Source: Chloranthus sessilifolius (taxonomy: Eukaryota > Streptophyta > Magnoliopsida > Chloranthales > Chloranthaceae). From it: a stretch of DNA of 64,000 nt. The translations under genes and the position numbers were made by a program. The stretch is taken from positions 34,474,936-34,538,935 of the forward strand of contig CM037597.1 of assembly GCA_021018995.1 (NCBI GenBank), written 5' to 3'. Position 1 is the first letter of the stretch. Each line of letters starts with the position of its first letter. The notes beneath the pieces were generated by a model. It worked only from the letters and a program-made list of their open reading frames with translations. It did no database searches and was not told where the DNA came from. Positions 13,359 through 26,629 of this stretch are shown piece by piece.

Positions 13359-16300
13359 TGTGACAGCCCGACTTTTCTGCTTCTCATAAATAGGAAAGGT
13401 CGCGCCATCGAATCACCTAACATGATCCTTTCTTACAAGTGCATCGTGTACAAAGTTTTACAATTGTGGAAGCAAATTGAAATAACTCTAATGCGAAAAA
13501 ATATGGCACAACTGATCTCCATTCCTTTATCTAAAATAGTAAACTAAATAGGAAATATAAACAGAAAACCTATACATTAAGTATTAAACTATCTCAAATC
13601 ACACTATTGCTTATACATGTTTAAGACCACTACTCTCTCTCTCTCTAACCTATTTCGAAAAGAATTCTTCCATAGAATCTTCCTCCTCGTCTCGCTCATC
13701 CTCCTCATGATGGTAGGTAGGATCAGCCTCATGCTCAGGGTCCTGAGCAATATCTGCAGCTAAGACATAAAGTCATAGGATGAGTAATCATCAAAGCTCA
13801 GCAGAGACAATTAAAATGCTAATTTATATGAGAGATTATCAATTCATGTCCAGATGCAAAATAATATGAAACACGTCATCTTATATTATGTCTATTCTAG
13901 CATCAATATATCCTGCCAGTATATCACAGACAAGCACTGATTCATGCAATTATTATATCATGCTGACAATGCTGACATATTCATGCTGACCAAATACGAG
14001 TACTAACAAAGAAATCATGCGAAATAATATCAGGGAATCATGCTAAAACAAGATATGTATAAGGATAAGAAAATTAAGCTCCCGAATAGTGGGATCACTT
14101 GTCAAGCTCCTAAGTTAGCGAGATCACTTGGACAGAGAAAATCAAGCTCCCGAATTAGCGGGATCACTTGGACCGGGATATTAAGCCCCTGAGCAAGGTT
14201 AACAAGGTCACTTGCCTCATGAAGTCAAGCCCTTGAGCTATGTTAGCAAGGTCACTTGACACGAGACTGGTCAAGCCCCTGGGCTAAGGTAGCAGGGTCA
14301 CTTGGCTCAACATGAAACAAACGAGTATCAAGAATCAAGACGTGACCATGTACGAGAGCAAGCAAGCGAGAACATTATGCACATATATATGTAAATCACA
14401 TGCTTGTATAACTGAGCATATAAAGGAGCATAACTAAACTAAGCTATGCATATAACTAAGCCTAACTAAACTTCACATGCTTGTATATACGAAAACTAGC
14501 ATACTCAAACGTAGAATGGTCATAGCCACTTTATTCAGCAAAACTAAGCTAACCATTTATTAAAGTTGACTTAGCAACTAAACTTATCATAGTTGATCTC
14601 TAACGCTGCACTATTAAAACCACTTATCAAAACAAGCATACTCAAAACTAGCATAACATGGTCATACTACGCATGCAAGCATACCCGATCTACCAAGTTA
14701 TCAAATCTAAACTTTCATAGCTAAACTCTCATAACTATCCACCCAAGCATATTCAAAACTGGCCTAGCATGGCCCTACATATTCAGCAAAACTGAGCTAA
14801 CAAGTTATCAAACTGAACTTTCAAAACTAATCTATCAACTCCCAAAGTTGTCAAAACTAACATAGCATATCATACAACTTCATCCTTCTTCAACTAGCAT
14901 ATTGATTTCAAAATCAGATCTTGCATTGGAACACACACCTCTAAACTAATATCTGTCACTTGATGAACAGAACTAGCATATTCATTCTTAACTAACATTG
15001 AACTGAACTCCAAATATTTCTTTATCGTCATTCAAAACTGCTATGCGTAAGGTCTACATATGCTTATATCAAAAGTTTGCTTAGCTTAGACAAAATTCAG
15101 AACTACCACATAAATTAGTAAGGTAATTTCCCTACCTGCACAGACGCTTACTTAAATCTTTTGGTAAGGATACTCATGCATCAAAGAACACCGCTATCAT
15201 ATTAGTTTCTCAAAACATCTCATGTGCACCAAGTTGTACCTATAGTATATATAAATGGAGTTTAGTATACCCAATGGAATATAGGCACCTGAGACCCAAC
15301 ACACATGTTTTATAGTGTTTACAGGTTATAGAGTCACCACACATATGCCAAATACAGACGAAGAGTCATTGAAGCAAAGATGGTAACCAGACATAGGCTT
15401 GCCTTGACAGGCCATAGGGGTTGTCGCGGCAAACCTTTCTGCTGGGCACCTTACTTCAACTTGTCACTAATTTTTGACCTTGTAAATGTTAGATTTACGA
15501 TTTTGTAACTTCATAAAAGTTATAGGGCTCATTGTTTCCTTTCCAACAAATCAAGAATTGTGCTAATCGGAGTTAAGGATAAAACGTTATGACAAGAATA
15601 CCGAACAATGGTTTGGGCATAAGGTTGTCGCGGCAAGCCTGAGCACCTTGCCGGGGCAAGCCTGTCAGGCTTGGCTTGCCGGAGTGTTTTCTGCTCCACT
15701 TTGGCTTCTTTTAACTCAGGCAATTGACTAGTTATTTTGTATAAATATGGATAATAAATTTCATATATATATTACACAGAAAATTGGATTTTCTTATTCA
15801 TTTTTGTGCGAAATTTTCGGTGTAGTTTATTTACCACTACGGGTTCAAAATCCTATTTCAATTTTTGATTCGTGTTGCCGATTCAGTCTCAGTGAATCGA
15901 CAACATAGATTTATCATTTATGTAAATGAACTTCTTAACTAACCTAGTCTTGGAAAGCTGTGTGTTTATGGCATACCATTTGGTGATCTTGCGGTCTCGA
16001 CGGTGTGGTGTCGGACGTCTATTGACGTTGCACTTGTCGAGTTTGTGACCTACGAAACTGACCTTCACTGGACTACGCAGAACTTCGTTGAACTCAACTC
16101 AACGGACTCATACTGTTGAAGTGAAGGTGTGAAGATAAAAGTGCATCAAGTCACGGTTTACACAAAACACTTAGCAGAGATGGAGAAATGGGTTTGATAT
16201 GATAGCAGTACGTAGTGGTTGGTGTGCATCCGTTCTTTCAACTAATTCATAGCCAACAAAAGAAAAGAGCTGGTACGGTTTTTTTTTAGATGATGTCTCT

Positions 16301-17253
16301 TCACTTTGCGTGCATGGAGTCGAAGAGTGACTGATGCACCCATGGAGGTTTCTTAGTAACATAATCAGCTTATAAGCTGATCTGAGTTACCTTCCCCTAC
16401 GCAGCCCATATTAATAAAGAGTGTATAAGAAGATAAGTTAAGTAAGACTTACTTCATGTATTACTCTCATATATTTTGTGAAGTGTATATGTGAGTAAAA
16501 GCTAGAATTCCATGCGATGTCTGCATGGGTTTTGTTTTTAGTGAATCTGCCTACCAATTAAACTAGGTCTGACTTTGGGCCTGAGAGATTAGCTACTCAA
16601 GTTGGCTTTAGTGTAACTACTTTGAAGTGCTCAATTCACTTGTGTGTTGACTACCTCCAAGATAAGCGTATGACGAGGACCAGTTTGACTATCCAAACTT
16701 GGTATCTTGAATTTAGAGAGGTCCTTTGTGTATACGTTAATTCAAGGAACTTAATTAAATATGTGAATATCATTTCCTCAATTGCTGAGGCAACATACCT
16801 TACTTGCCTTAGGGGCTGAGGCAACCTCTAGGCTTCCCTCAGGTGCTGAGGCAACATACATTGCTGACCTCAAGTGGCCGAGGCAACTGATTTCACTTGC
16901 CTCAGTTTTCGTGGCAAGGCCATCAGGCCTTGGTTGGCATTTCTTTATCTGCACTAATGGGTCTTGGGTCAAAGGGTCGACACCCCTCAGTGTCTAGTAG
17001 TCCTATGCATTATTTAAAATTGTGTTACACAAATTTTCATCCTTAGGAGGGCTCCGAATATTTTAATTTCTACCTAATCTCTGATCAACCGTTGTTTCCC
17101 TTAATACTTAATACTGGGCCACTAAGGCTCCACTATTTAACAGTCATCATCAAAATGCCAAATCAGTTCTTTGTGTCATGTTTTTGGCACAAGCCTGACC
17201 CTACTCAAGTCAGTAACCGATGTTGTCAAGATAAAAATGTGGCAGCTATTACA
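13359..17253 (-). repeat. 5' LTR of the Tekay/Del-like element
   Basis: On the minus strand it begins TGTAATAGCTGCC and ends GGGCTGTCACA, that is TG...CA. It matches 5757-9565 along its whole length with scattered substitutions and small indels. It contains a tandem hairpin array (about 14075-14313) and two further clusters of short inverted repeats (about 15388-15685 and 16770-16935). Confidence 0.9.
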
Positions 17254-17620
17254 ATATCTATCTTTTCCTACCAGACCCCGGTCTGAGACACTTACCCACC
17301 TTGAAAACTAGCAAGGGGGAGAACAAAAACTACTGACAACATTACTCTCACATGTGCAGATACGAAGCAACCTTCAACCATCACCGGGCCAGCTCAAAAA
17401 GCATCCAAGTCCCAATGACGGTCGATGGCGCTAAAGCAACTAAAAGAAAAAGTAGATGCAAGAGGTAACTAAAAGTATAGGAGCCAATCAGGTACATCTA
17501 AACCAAAAATCTCTCTATATATATGTCAAAATCTTTTCATTTCTTTTTACACTTGTCATCGAGGGCATCCCCCTATATATACAACACACACATTCCATGA
17601 ATACAATAAAAACACACACA
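17254..17620. other. Downstream flank of the antisense PMD gene
   Basis: No coding signal was recognised. The sequence begins at the target-site edge of the Tekay-like insertion and runs to the last PMD coding block. It probably belongs to the interrupted Tat element and to the 3' untranslated part of the antisense gene. Confidence 0.4.
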
Positions 17621-17623
17621 TCC

Positions 17624-20600
17624 CTACTCCCTACACTGTCGCTGGGACGGTCGATCACCGCTGTCCCCAGTATCACCAACTCGAAGGTCCATAGAATGGT
17701 CCTCTGAAAATACAATCCCGACACCTAGAGTCCTCGAAACCTCTAAATGATGAGGCCCTGCTATAGAACCCCCCTCACTCGTCTGGCTAACAGACCTCCT
17801 TGATTGAGAACGAGGAGGATACCCCATAAGAAAATCACGAATGGCCGAATCCCTACGAGCATCATCCCTGATGTGATCATGTGACGTATGACGAGACTGT
17901 CCAGCCGAGGAACCCGTAGCCCTCGAGTTTGACCCAGCAAGCTGACTAGCCAACCTACGGACCCTCACTCACTCCTCATCAGACGATATTGCAATCGATC
18001 TTGAGACACCTGCATCTCCGCCCTGATCATCCGACATGCCACATCTAATGCCTCGGTCTGAGTCCTCTGTGTGACCATCATCTCAATGACCAGGTCCTCG
18101 CGACTCTGTGTCTCCTCGAGGATCATTCTTGTCTCAGGAGTGGCACGCGCTCGCCCCGCCTTTAGGCACACCTCCTCAAGCTGACGAACCTGCATAACCA
18201 TACCAAGTCAAAGAAAGTCAACATATATACATGAACATTAAAAGAGGAGGAAAACTTTGAAAAGGAAAAAGTCGTACCAACTCCAGCCACTCCTCCAGAA
18301 GTCGCTCAACGGTCATAGCAGTCACTGAATCAGCAGGCGGCCCCCGAGGGACAGTAAACGCAGGCGGCTGTAATGAGAACCAACAAATACATCATATAAA
18401 TACTATAATGATAAATAAACCATGAATACGATAACTAAAACATACCTGAGTAGGGATAGGAGCAGACTCCTGGGGGGGAGCCTCGGGAGCAGAGTCCAGA
18501 ATAGCTAGCACAAAGAACCAAACAAACCAACACAAACATGTCAGAACAAAATAAAGATGAAATAACCTGAAAAAAATTATGCCATAAAAAAAAAACTATA
18601 CCTGACTCTCGGGGCGTAGAGAGGCAGCAGCCGCCTCCCTCGCCTGAAGATCCTTGGCAACCCGATGTTGAAATACCGCATGATATTAGTAAGCTACTAA
18701 GAAAGCGAAATACTGATACCCAACAAACTAATGCAATGACACAAACAAGATAAAAGATTGAATTGAACTTACCCAATGATCTAGCTCGGCCCGAAGCTGA
18801 GCCATTGTTGGATCCTCCCGACTAGAGGAAGCAACTGAAGATGGATGAAATGCCCGAACGGGACCTCCAGCGGCGAGCTCGGCTCTCTAAGAATAACAAT
18901 AAACACATCAATTGGCAAGCTCACAATGCTAACAATTAATAAAACCATATTTGTAAAGACACTTACCAATCAATCGACCTCAGAACGTAGACTGGTCGCT
19001 GCCTCCCGGTCAGCCAGCTACAGACTGCGATAGACATCCAGCAGGGCCACTTGACGAGCAACCTCACCCTCCCTCTTAGACTATCCAAAATACAATAAAA
19101 CGAGACACCACGACCATGTCAGAATGACCAGAAGACCGAATCCACATAATACAAAAAAAAATAAAAATTAACTCACCAGGAGCCGTCGAGTTTCTGCTAG
19201 CCCCCAACTCATCCTTCGCCGCCCTACCCTGAGCAACAGAGGAGGCTAAAGAGTGCAGCATTTCCTCATTCGGACAAGGAGCACACCCCATCTGCTCCAT
19301 CTCTCTATGGAGAGCGTCTAATGCCCCCCGCATGCTGGCGGTGAGATGGCCTTGCTCCAACGCAGCCAACCTCTCCCTGAAAGTTGGCGCCGACTCTAGC
19401 CCACCTATCGCGAAAGAGCCACTCCCATGGAAGGGACGTGTAAAGAGGTTCCCGCCACCCAATGCACTAAACCACCAAACATACTCTTGGGCGTCCGCCT
19501 CATCATGCGCCCCTATAACCTTGGTCCCCCAGCTCTAAAATTCATTATCTGAAATGCCATCCGCTCCGTAAAATTTTGGCCAGGAGGGCCAATCATCCTC
19601 TTCGCCACCCTATGGTGAATCTCTGGAGGACTCCCTGAGTGAGCCCCAACTGTCGTAACACTCGAGATGTGTGGAACCTCTCCACCCTCTCAAAACAATG
19701 AACCCATATGTCCACATCAAAGAAAGGTCGGCCAGACTGAATCACTGGTATGCCCGCATCCTCCTCATCCGCATACGGCCTCCAAATCACCTACAACCAA
19801 GCAAACGAGTTGACCCCTCAATGAAGACTCAGATCCTAAAAGCATCGAAATGAAAAAAAAAAACATATGCATGACGATCTATACCTACCCCGCATGCATA
19901 TCCTTAAAGAGACCGCACGCAGTTTGAAGATCCGAAGATCAACGGCTACCCCTCAATGCCTCCCTCCATACGTGCATCCGTGGAAATGTGAACCTCACCT
20001 CCAAAGGAACCCTCGGACGAAGAAAAGAGAAGTGATCATATGCCCAAAACTAGAAAACAAATAGAAGAAACGCTAAGTAGATGCTACTATCAAAAGACCA
20101 AAAAAAAAATAGAGACACTATGACATTAATTAACTAAAACTCACCTGGAGGAACGGAAGGAAACCTCTGATCGTCACGACACCCCATTCTCAATGATAAA
20201 ACTGCTCATAGAGATGCGCCAATGCGGCCGCTCCCCATGCATAGGTGGGGACTCGATCCAAGTCCCCGAGAACCATAAAAAATAACCTGGGAACGCATCC
20301 CCGAGTCAAAGTAGAGAAGAGTACCGCACTAAGAAGTGCATCAAGAATGCTCGAAGCACCCTATCCGCAGCCAACCCCGGCTCCACCATGGGCTCCTGGC
20401 CTGCCACTATCACACAGTGTACCTCATAAGATGCCTTCGCCTCCGAATGGCGCCTCGGGGGGACGAAGCCACTCGCAAATATATCAAAAAACCAGGTGAC
20501 TCGAACTACACCTAGCCTCGATCCACTCGATCTATATGGCACACCCAAAATCTCCTCACACACCTCCAAATAATATCCTACCATCCGCCCTGTGATCGGC

Positions 20601-21410
20601 TCACTCTTAAAACGAAGGTCGGTGATGTGGACCCAGTCCTCTGGATTCGGCAACATCATACCAACTGGAAAGAGAAGCACCTGATGTGTCTCCCTCCACC
20701 TCTCCAAGATCACCGCGATCAGGCCACGATCGACCTAAAAAAGCTCCAACGCTAGGATCGGTCCAAAACCAAAAGACACTAGTTGTGCCCGCTGAAACTT
20801 TGGCAAGGCACGGTACCAAGTATGAGACTTAGTCCATGCCGGGCTGATAGCCAACTACGAGGGATCCGATTGAACGAAATACAAACAATAACAGTAAGAC
20901 TAGCACATACCCATGATGAAAGACAAACGAATTTAAAATTAAAAGCAAGTAAAATATGCCCTAAACATAATAACAATTTACAACAAACACACAAAACGTG
21001 ATAAGGGCAACTAAACAGAAACATGACCTATCTCTAGATGCTGTCATGATGCATGAGTGAGCACACAACCAAGGATCAATGCAGGTTTGATATAAATTAG
21101 AAGGGATTCCATAGCCTAATAGGCCTATGTCATAACCTAAATGGCTAAGAAAATGAAAGAACTCTTGCTTAAGGGCGCTTACCTGGCCTCCAACGAAGAA
21201 ATCCTCGAGCGGGAAGTGTCTGCGATCTCGATGCTCCTCAGCCGCACCCTCAGCCACACCCTTAGCTCTCTCACCCTCAACCCTCTCACCCTCATCCTCA
21301 GTGACCCCTTGCTAAATCTCAAGCACCTCCTCCCTGACACCCGACTGGTCAACCTCCAGTACCTCCTCTCTAACAACCTCCCTAACATCCACCTCCTCGA
21401 CAACGTTGGT
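17624..21410 (-). pseudogene. Plant mobile domain (PMD) gene with introns, antisense, broken
   Basis: The minus strand carries a multi-exon gene of the plant mobile domain family, as in MAIN/MAIL1 proteins and in PMD copies carried by transposable elements. Exon-like blocks with GT-AG borders include about 21183-21400 (acidic repeats, then HFPLEDFFVGG), 20145-20854 (PMD core with LERWRETHQ, FPVG, LGDLDRVPTYAWGAAALAHL), 19889-20049 (FWAYDHFSFLRPR), 19177-19790 (VIWRPYADEE, then VLRQLGLTQG), and shorter blocks at about 18970-19080, 18774-18894, 18599-18655, 18445-18510 and 17970-18201, partly coiled-coil-like. The order matches PMD proteins. The reading is interrupted, so it is probably non-functional. 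It likely lay antisense between pol and the 3' LTR of the Tat element ending at 5756. Its upstream end abuts the Athila-like element. Confidence 0.75.
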
Positions 21411-21412
21411 TC

Positions 21413-22457
21413 AGGCACATGGATCACTGCATATGTATAAATAGGCATTATCTTTGTTATAATTCTTCAGCAAGGAAACTAGGAAATTCTTTGAGTTCTC
21501 CTTGACTCATTTAGGTTTAATTTTAGCTTTTATTTTCTTTTTTTTCTTTCCCCTTCTCTCCCTAATCTAGCATGTTGAATTAGATCTAGGTAAGAGCTCA
21601 GATCTATTTTGTAATTATAATTTCAACATGAAGAGGTGTGGATTGATGTACAGACTACAGATCTAAGAAAAAGGTTATTGCACGTTGTTTGATTCAATAA
21701 ATTGTTGATTTTAGAGTTTAATTAAATCTAAAGATCTTGTGATTCCATTAGATGTCTATAGGATTCATGTATTTGGGAATAGCCCATTCAATTTACCAGT
21801 AGATCTATTGATTGCCATTTGATTTCCCTTCGTTTATTATCCCTATGGGTGCCTGAGCTTGTAGCCTTGCATCCACATCATTTGTAGTGATTTTAATGTT
21901 TCAATTTGAACCTTTGGATTGGAAGAAGTTTATAGGATGATCTGTGACAATTCAAGTGGACAAATCATACCCTTAAGATCAGTTCAATCTTTTTTTTTAA
22001 TTTGAATTCATCTACCTTGCACTTGAGCTTATAGCCAAGTGAAGGACAGCTGCATATTCACATGCCGTGATATGTTTTGCAATAAGAACCAGTCCCTAGC
22101 TGTCTATTTCTCCCCATTTTATATTTTATTTTACCATTCATCTTCCTCAATCTTTTAGATTTAGTTTTATATTTCAATTTTGTAAATTAGATCTAGTGAC
22201 ACCCAAAAAATTCTCTTTCATCTTAGACTAGGCTAGAATTGCCAGATCTATAGCAGATCTGGAGGTCTACTATATAGCCTATTAGGTTTTAGATCACTAC
22301 TCCATGTAGGACAAACTCTTACTTTTAAAACTTGCTAGAAAAGGACCCTGTTTCTTGCAAGTCTGAATATTTTAGATGTGCTATTTTCATCTTCTGTTTT
22401 ACTTTGATTTTAATTTACTTTCACTACCAATAATAATCAGCACTCTAAAATATCACA
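21413..22457 (+). repeat. 5' LTR of the Athila-like element (partial)
   Basis: It matches the right LTR from the AGGCACATGG segment onward and ends ATATCACA. A TATA-box-like TATAAATA lies near 21436 in both copies. The upstream part of U3 present in the right copy is not found here; the left edge abuts PMD coding sequence. Confidence 0.75.
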
Positions 22458-22466
22458 AGAAGTTTT

Positions 22467-22484
22467 TGGCGCCACTGCCGGGGA
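22467..22484 (+). promoter_or_regulatory. Primer binding site, Asp-tRNA type
   Basis: TGGCGCCACTGCCGGGGA lies nine bases after the LTR end. This spacing and sequence are characteristic of Athila-type elements. Confidence 0.75.
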
Positions 22485-23016
22485 GTTTTGATCTACTTAG
22501 TAGATCTGAGTTTTTCTTTTCGTAGATCTGATTTTTTTTCTTTAGTTTTTATTGGTGTTTTGTTTTAAATCTATATAGTGCATTGAAATTGTTTGAATAA
22601 ATGTATGTTGCAGTACATGTATAGAAAATCTATTTTACTACTGCAGTATTCTTTCTTTTTTTGAGTTTTTCTTCAATGCCTTGTAGCTGTTCGAATAAAG
22701 TACTGCTGTAGTTTTTGAATTTTTGTAGATCTGGAGCAGTAGCCAAAGGAGGAACAACTAAATTACAGCTGGAGCAAATTTGCCTGAGTTTGCATTTCCT
22801 TCTCCTTTATTTTTATTTTCAATTTTTAATTCTTTAAAACCAGAAAACTGTTGTGTTTTTATTTGTTTTTGTTTTCAATTTTGCTGTATATTTGGTTTTT
22901 GATTTTGTGTTTGTTGAAATATGTTCTGCTGTGTGTATAATTGTGAGCCATTTGTAATGGGTGAGTAACAAAAGACCTTGAAGACTATTGTAATGTGTGT
23001 ATAATTGTGAAATCAT

Positions 23017-23286
23017 ATGTCTGCACAAGCACCCCAATCTAGTACACCCTCCTTTGAGGAGCAGGTTATGTCCTCATTACAGAACCTCAGCTCTTTAGCA
23101 CAGATTATGCATTTCCACAGCCAGAGCATAAAAAAGATTGAAGACCGGCTTGGTCAGCTGTCCAATGCTCTAACTAAAAGGGAAGAGGGTAGACTCCCCA
23201 ACCAACCAATGAATAATCCTAAGGGACTCCAGATGATGGGTGAATATTCTTCCAAAGAAGATGGCAGAGAACAAGGCTGCTTTTGA
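23017..23286 (+). pseudogene. Gag C-terminal remnant, Athila type
   Basis: An 89-codon ORF resembles the segment after the Gag core in Athila elements: a Gln/Ser-rich start, an amphipathic helix containing KIEDRLGQLSNALTKRE, and a Pro/Asn-rich LPNQPMNNPKG piece. The Gag core was not found. As part of an LTR element it is treated as a fossil; I do not see a likely function. Confidence 0.5.
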
Positions 23287-23299
23287 ACTAAAAATAGGT

Positions 23300-26200
23300 G
23301 CAGAAGGACAGGGTAACAAGGTCTTTACTGCAGTTTTCAGATTTAGGCATACTAATTTTTTGTGTAAACCAATAAAAATAAATAAAAAATAAAAGAAAAG
23401 ATAAACACAAATAAAAATTTCAGATTTCTTTTCAATAATATTGTTTGTATTCTTCAGTAGTAGTAAAAAAGGGCTATTGATTGAGCCCCGACTGATAAAA
23501 AATACATAAAAATTAAAAAAATAAAAAAATAAAAAAAAATAATTTTTCCAGATGGGTTGTTTTCTTTTGATGTCATTCATATACACTCATCTAGAACTGC
23601 TGAGATCATGGTTCTTAAACTTTGAAAGAATCATGAAAGTTAATGAGCAGAGGATCTTATTTTTGTTCTGAAAATTCAATGGATCCTCTGAATTCATTCA
23701 CTTTCAAGATCATTCACTATTAATGGATCTCAGCTGTGTATGAATCCTGCTTTTAAATGTGTGCCTCCATGCTTCATTACTTTGAAATTCATATTGATTC
23801 ATAAAAATCCATAGCACAAAACTCATCACAACACAGACCTTACCTTATCACAGCTGACTATAGGATATTGTCTTAGGATTTTCTGTTTTAGGAATTTTTT
23901 TTGTCTAAATGCTATTTTTAGTTGCTGATTTTTCTTTCTTAGGATAATGTGTGTACTATTTTTACTGACTTTCTGCATTTTTTTATGTTTGTATTCAGTT
24001 TTTACCTTTATTTTGTTATTTTTCTGTTTTTAGTAGTTATTTTCTTTCATTTGTATATCATTCTTTCTATTTTTTTTATCCATATATTCAGTTTGAGCTT
24101 TTATTTTGTCTTCTTTGCTGCATAGAGCTTTTGTTTTCCTGCTTATTTTTCTTTCTTGGTTTGCCCTGCTACCCCTAGTTACTCACTGTGTAAACATTGA
24201 GGACAGTGTTCATCTTAAGTTTGAGGGTATGGCAGGGTGTGCCAATAGAATAGTTAATGTTAGTACAGCAGGTGTTGGATAAAAAAAGTTTCAAATAAAG
24301 TGATTTCCCAACTGATTTTTGAAAAAAGAGGAAATTAAAAAAAAAAATTAAACTAAAATTTGTTGAAGCTCTAACACTTTCATGAAGCAAATGTCAAAAA
24401 AAATTTCAAAATTGGTACTTAGTGACCCTCGAAAGAGAGAAAATTTTGAGGATATACCCCAGGAATTTGATGGAAGACCATAACCAGTGAGATTTGGGCC
24501 TGAAAAATTTTCTTTGAAGAGTGTTTTGGTAATTTTTCTGCTCTAATGACTGATTGAATCTATTCTCTTTCACTAAAAGTTATGCACTCCAAGTTAAAAC
24601 AGCTTGACAGTATTCATGACATTGAGGACATAATGTAAGGCCATCCTTTGGAGAGTTTGAGCTTAAAAATCCTTACCTTTTGAACTGCCCTTGATACACA
24701 CCATTTGAGCCTTAAAAATCTAAGTTTTTCTTTGACAAAAACCAAAGAATTTGAACCCAAACCTCAGTGACCTGATGCAGCCTGACCCTCACTCTGAGAT
24801 TTTATAAGGTAAAGGAGAAGAAGCTGAAGAAGGTAGAGCTGGTTTTGGAAGAAGAAGAATGCACATTGAAGGCAGTTGTGTATCAGATGTATAGCTGTGG
24901 CATTTCAGCCCATAAAAGAAAAAATTGAGAAAAATACAAAAGAAAGGCATACAAAATGAAAGAGAAAAATAGAAAAATAATACAAAATGAAAAAGAGAAG
25001 TCATTTCATAGGAAAATTTAAATGAAGATTAAAAACTGATCACTTCAAATCTGAAAGTTCAAGAAGTAGATGGAATTGTGCTGAAATGGAGAAGGTGATG
25101 TCATGAATCATCTCCTTACCTTACTGATTTCTCAATTTTGAATCCCTTTTTACCCATTTATTCTTTATAAACTTCACCCATAAGCCACATTACAACCCAA
25201 TAAAAAGACCCTACTGATCTGAAATGGATTGAGTTGCCATGTGGAGATGAGGATTTGAATAATCTATGGTGAAAAGAGCTAGAAGATTTTAGGAATTAGA
25301 GAGCATTGCCTATGCTCATGCTTGCAGTCCTATTTGAGGGCTGTAACTGCTCTTGAGCTATGTGCAATGATACATCCTTCATGTTTATTTTGAGTAACAA
25401 CCATGGTGAGACTTCGATCTGAAATTGAATTTGTTTGGTGGCATTCTCAAAACAGAATTATCAAATTAATGGTGAGCTTTGCATTAATTTTCACACACAA
25501 TGCCTTGATATGAGCTGATTGATTGTGAAGGAATTATAGCAGAATCTCAATATTAAACTGCTGATTTACTGTTGAGAATCCTCTAAAAAGTTGAATGAGT
25601 AATGTGTGCAATGAATTTTATTTTGTTTTGACCTCTGTTTTGACCTGTTGCACTAATATTAACTGATTTTATTGGAGAAGTTTGTAAGTACTTTCACTGA
25701 AAACCCTCAAGAGACTCCACTCCTCCACTAGGGATCACCTAGGGGTTTAAAAGGCTTGGTGCATATGCTAAATGCATTCGTGCTCCCTACGAAAGTGGCA
25801 TTTACTGTTGTAGGTTAATTGTTTTAAGTTTCACTTTGCTCGAGAACTAGCAAAGATTAGGTTTCAGGGTGTGTTAGTCACTGATTTATACCATTTTATA
25901 CCCTCAAAACCTAGCCTTTGCTAGTACTTAGAGTACTTAATAATTGATTCTTATGCTGCCTTGCAGTTTAAGAATAAAAATACAGCAAGTGCATTTTTTC
26001 CATGTAGCAGGTGTCAATAAGAGGAGATGAGAACCATTTTGTATATCCAAGAGAAGTGAGGTCCATGGCTTGGAAAACAACCCCTGCTGTTGGAATAAAT
26101 GACAGAACAAAGCAGCCCCAGCCTTAGTACTTTCAAATTCCCAACTGTCAAGAAGAAGAGGTTTCAGCTTTGTGCACATTGGGCAAAACAGTTTAAGCAT

Positions 26201-26600
26201 GTGCACACTAATGTGCACACTGAAATAGTTGTGTACACATTAAAAGAGTTGCAGGAGTATGGGTTTCAGCAGAGAGGATGCACACATTTAAGCAAGTACA
26301 AAGAATCATTTGGTTCACCATCTTAAGTAGCAACATTACATTTGCTCTGATGAATTTAAATCTAAGGTGAAATGGTTGTTGCACCAACCAGCCATGCAGG
26401 TTGATAGCCATGCACTCGAGCACTTCAAATCTGCAGCAAGACCTTCCACTCAAGTTGCAGCTCCATCCCTTCAATATACAGACCTGTAGTTGGAAGAACT
26501 GAAGCAGCCCTTGCACTTATATTCACCAGCTCAAAAGTGCAGGCCTGCTACCTTTAAACATCACAAGCTGCACCTTGATACACCATAGCTAGCTGGATGA
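23300..26600 (+). other. Non-coding internal region of the Athila-like element
   Basis: This AT-rich stretch has no recognisable coding content. A segment at 24200-24240 (CATTGAGGACAGTGTTCATC, then TTAAGTTTGAGGG) resembles a sequence often seen in the 3' non-coding part of plant gypsy elements. Positions 25690-25880 are matched in reverse by about 62280-62470 in the second Athila-like copy. Confidence 0.5.
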
Positions 26601-26629
26601 AGCTCAAGCAGTTTTAGTTGTTTAAAATG

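Larger units (their letters stand above)
5757..17253 (-). mobile_element. Ty3/gypsy chromovirus-type (Tekay/Del-like) LTR retrotransposon
   Basis: The element has both LTRs (5757-9565 and 13359-17253) and reads on the minus strand. The primer binding site TGGTATCAGAGC, for initiator Met tRNA, lies at 13345-13356 next to the right LTR, so that is the 5' LTR. A purine-rich tract (minus strand of about 9566-9580) abuts the left, 3' LTR. The flanks ATATT (5752-5756) and ATATC (17254-17258) look like a 5 bp target duplication with one change. Parts on the minus strand: gag about 12406-13007 with two zinc knuckles; protease end about 11900-12010; RT about 10976-11690 (FIDDILLYS); RNase H about 10313-10970; a C-terminal pol part about 9800-10194 (MRFGKRGKLNP). 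It is broken by many changes, and pol looks incomplete. Eye comparison of the LTRs suggests divergence of about 6-8%, so perhaps a few million years old. Confidence 0.9.
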
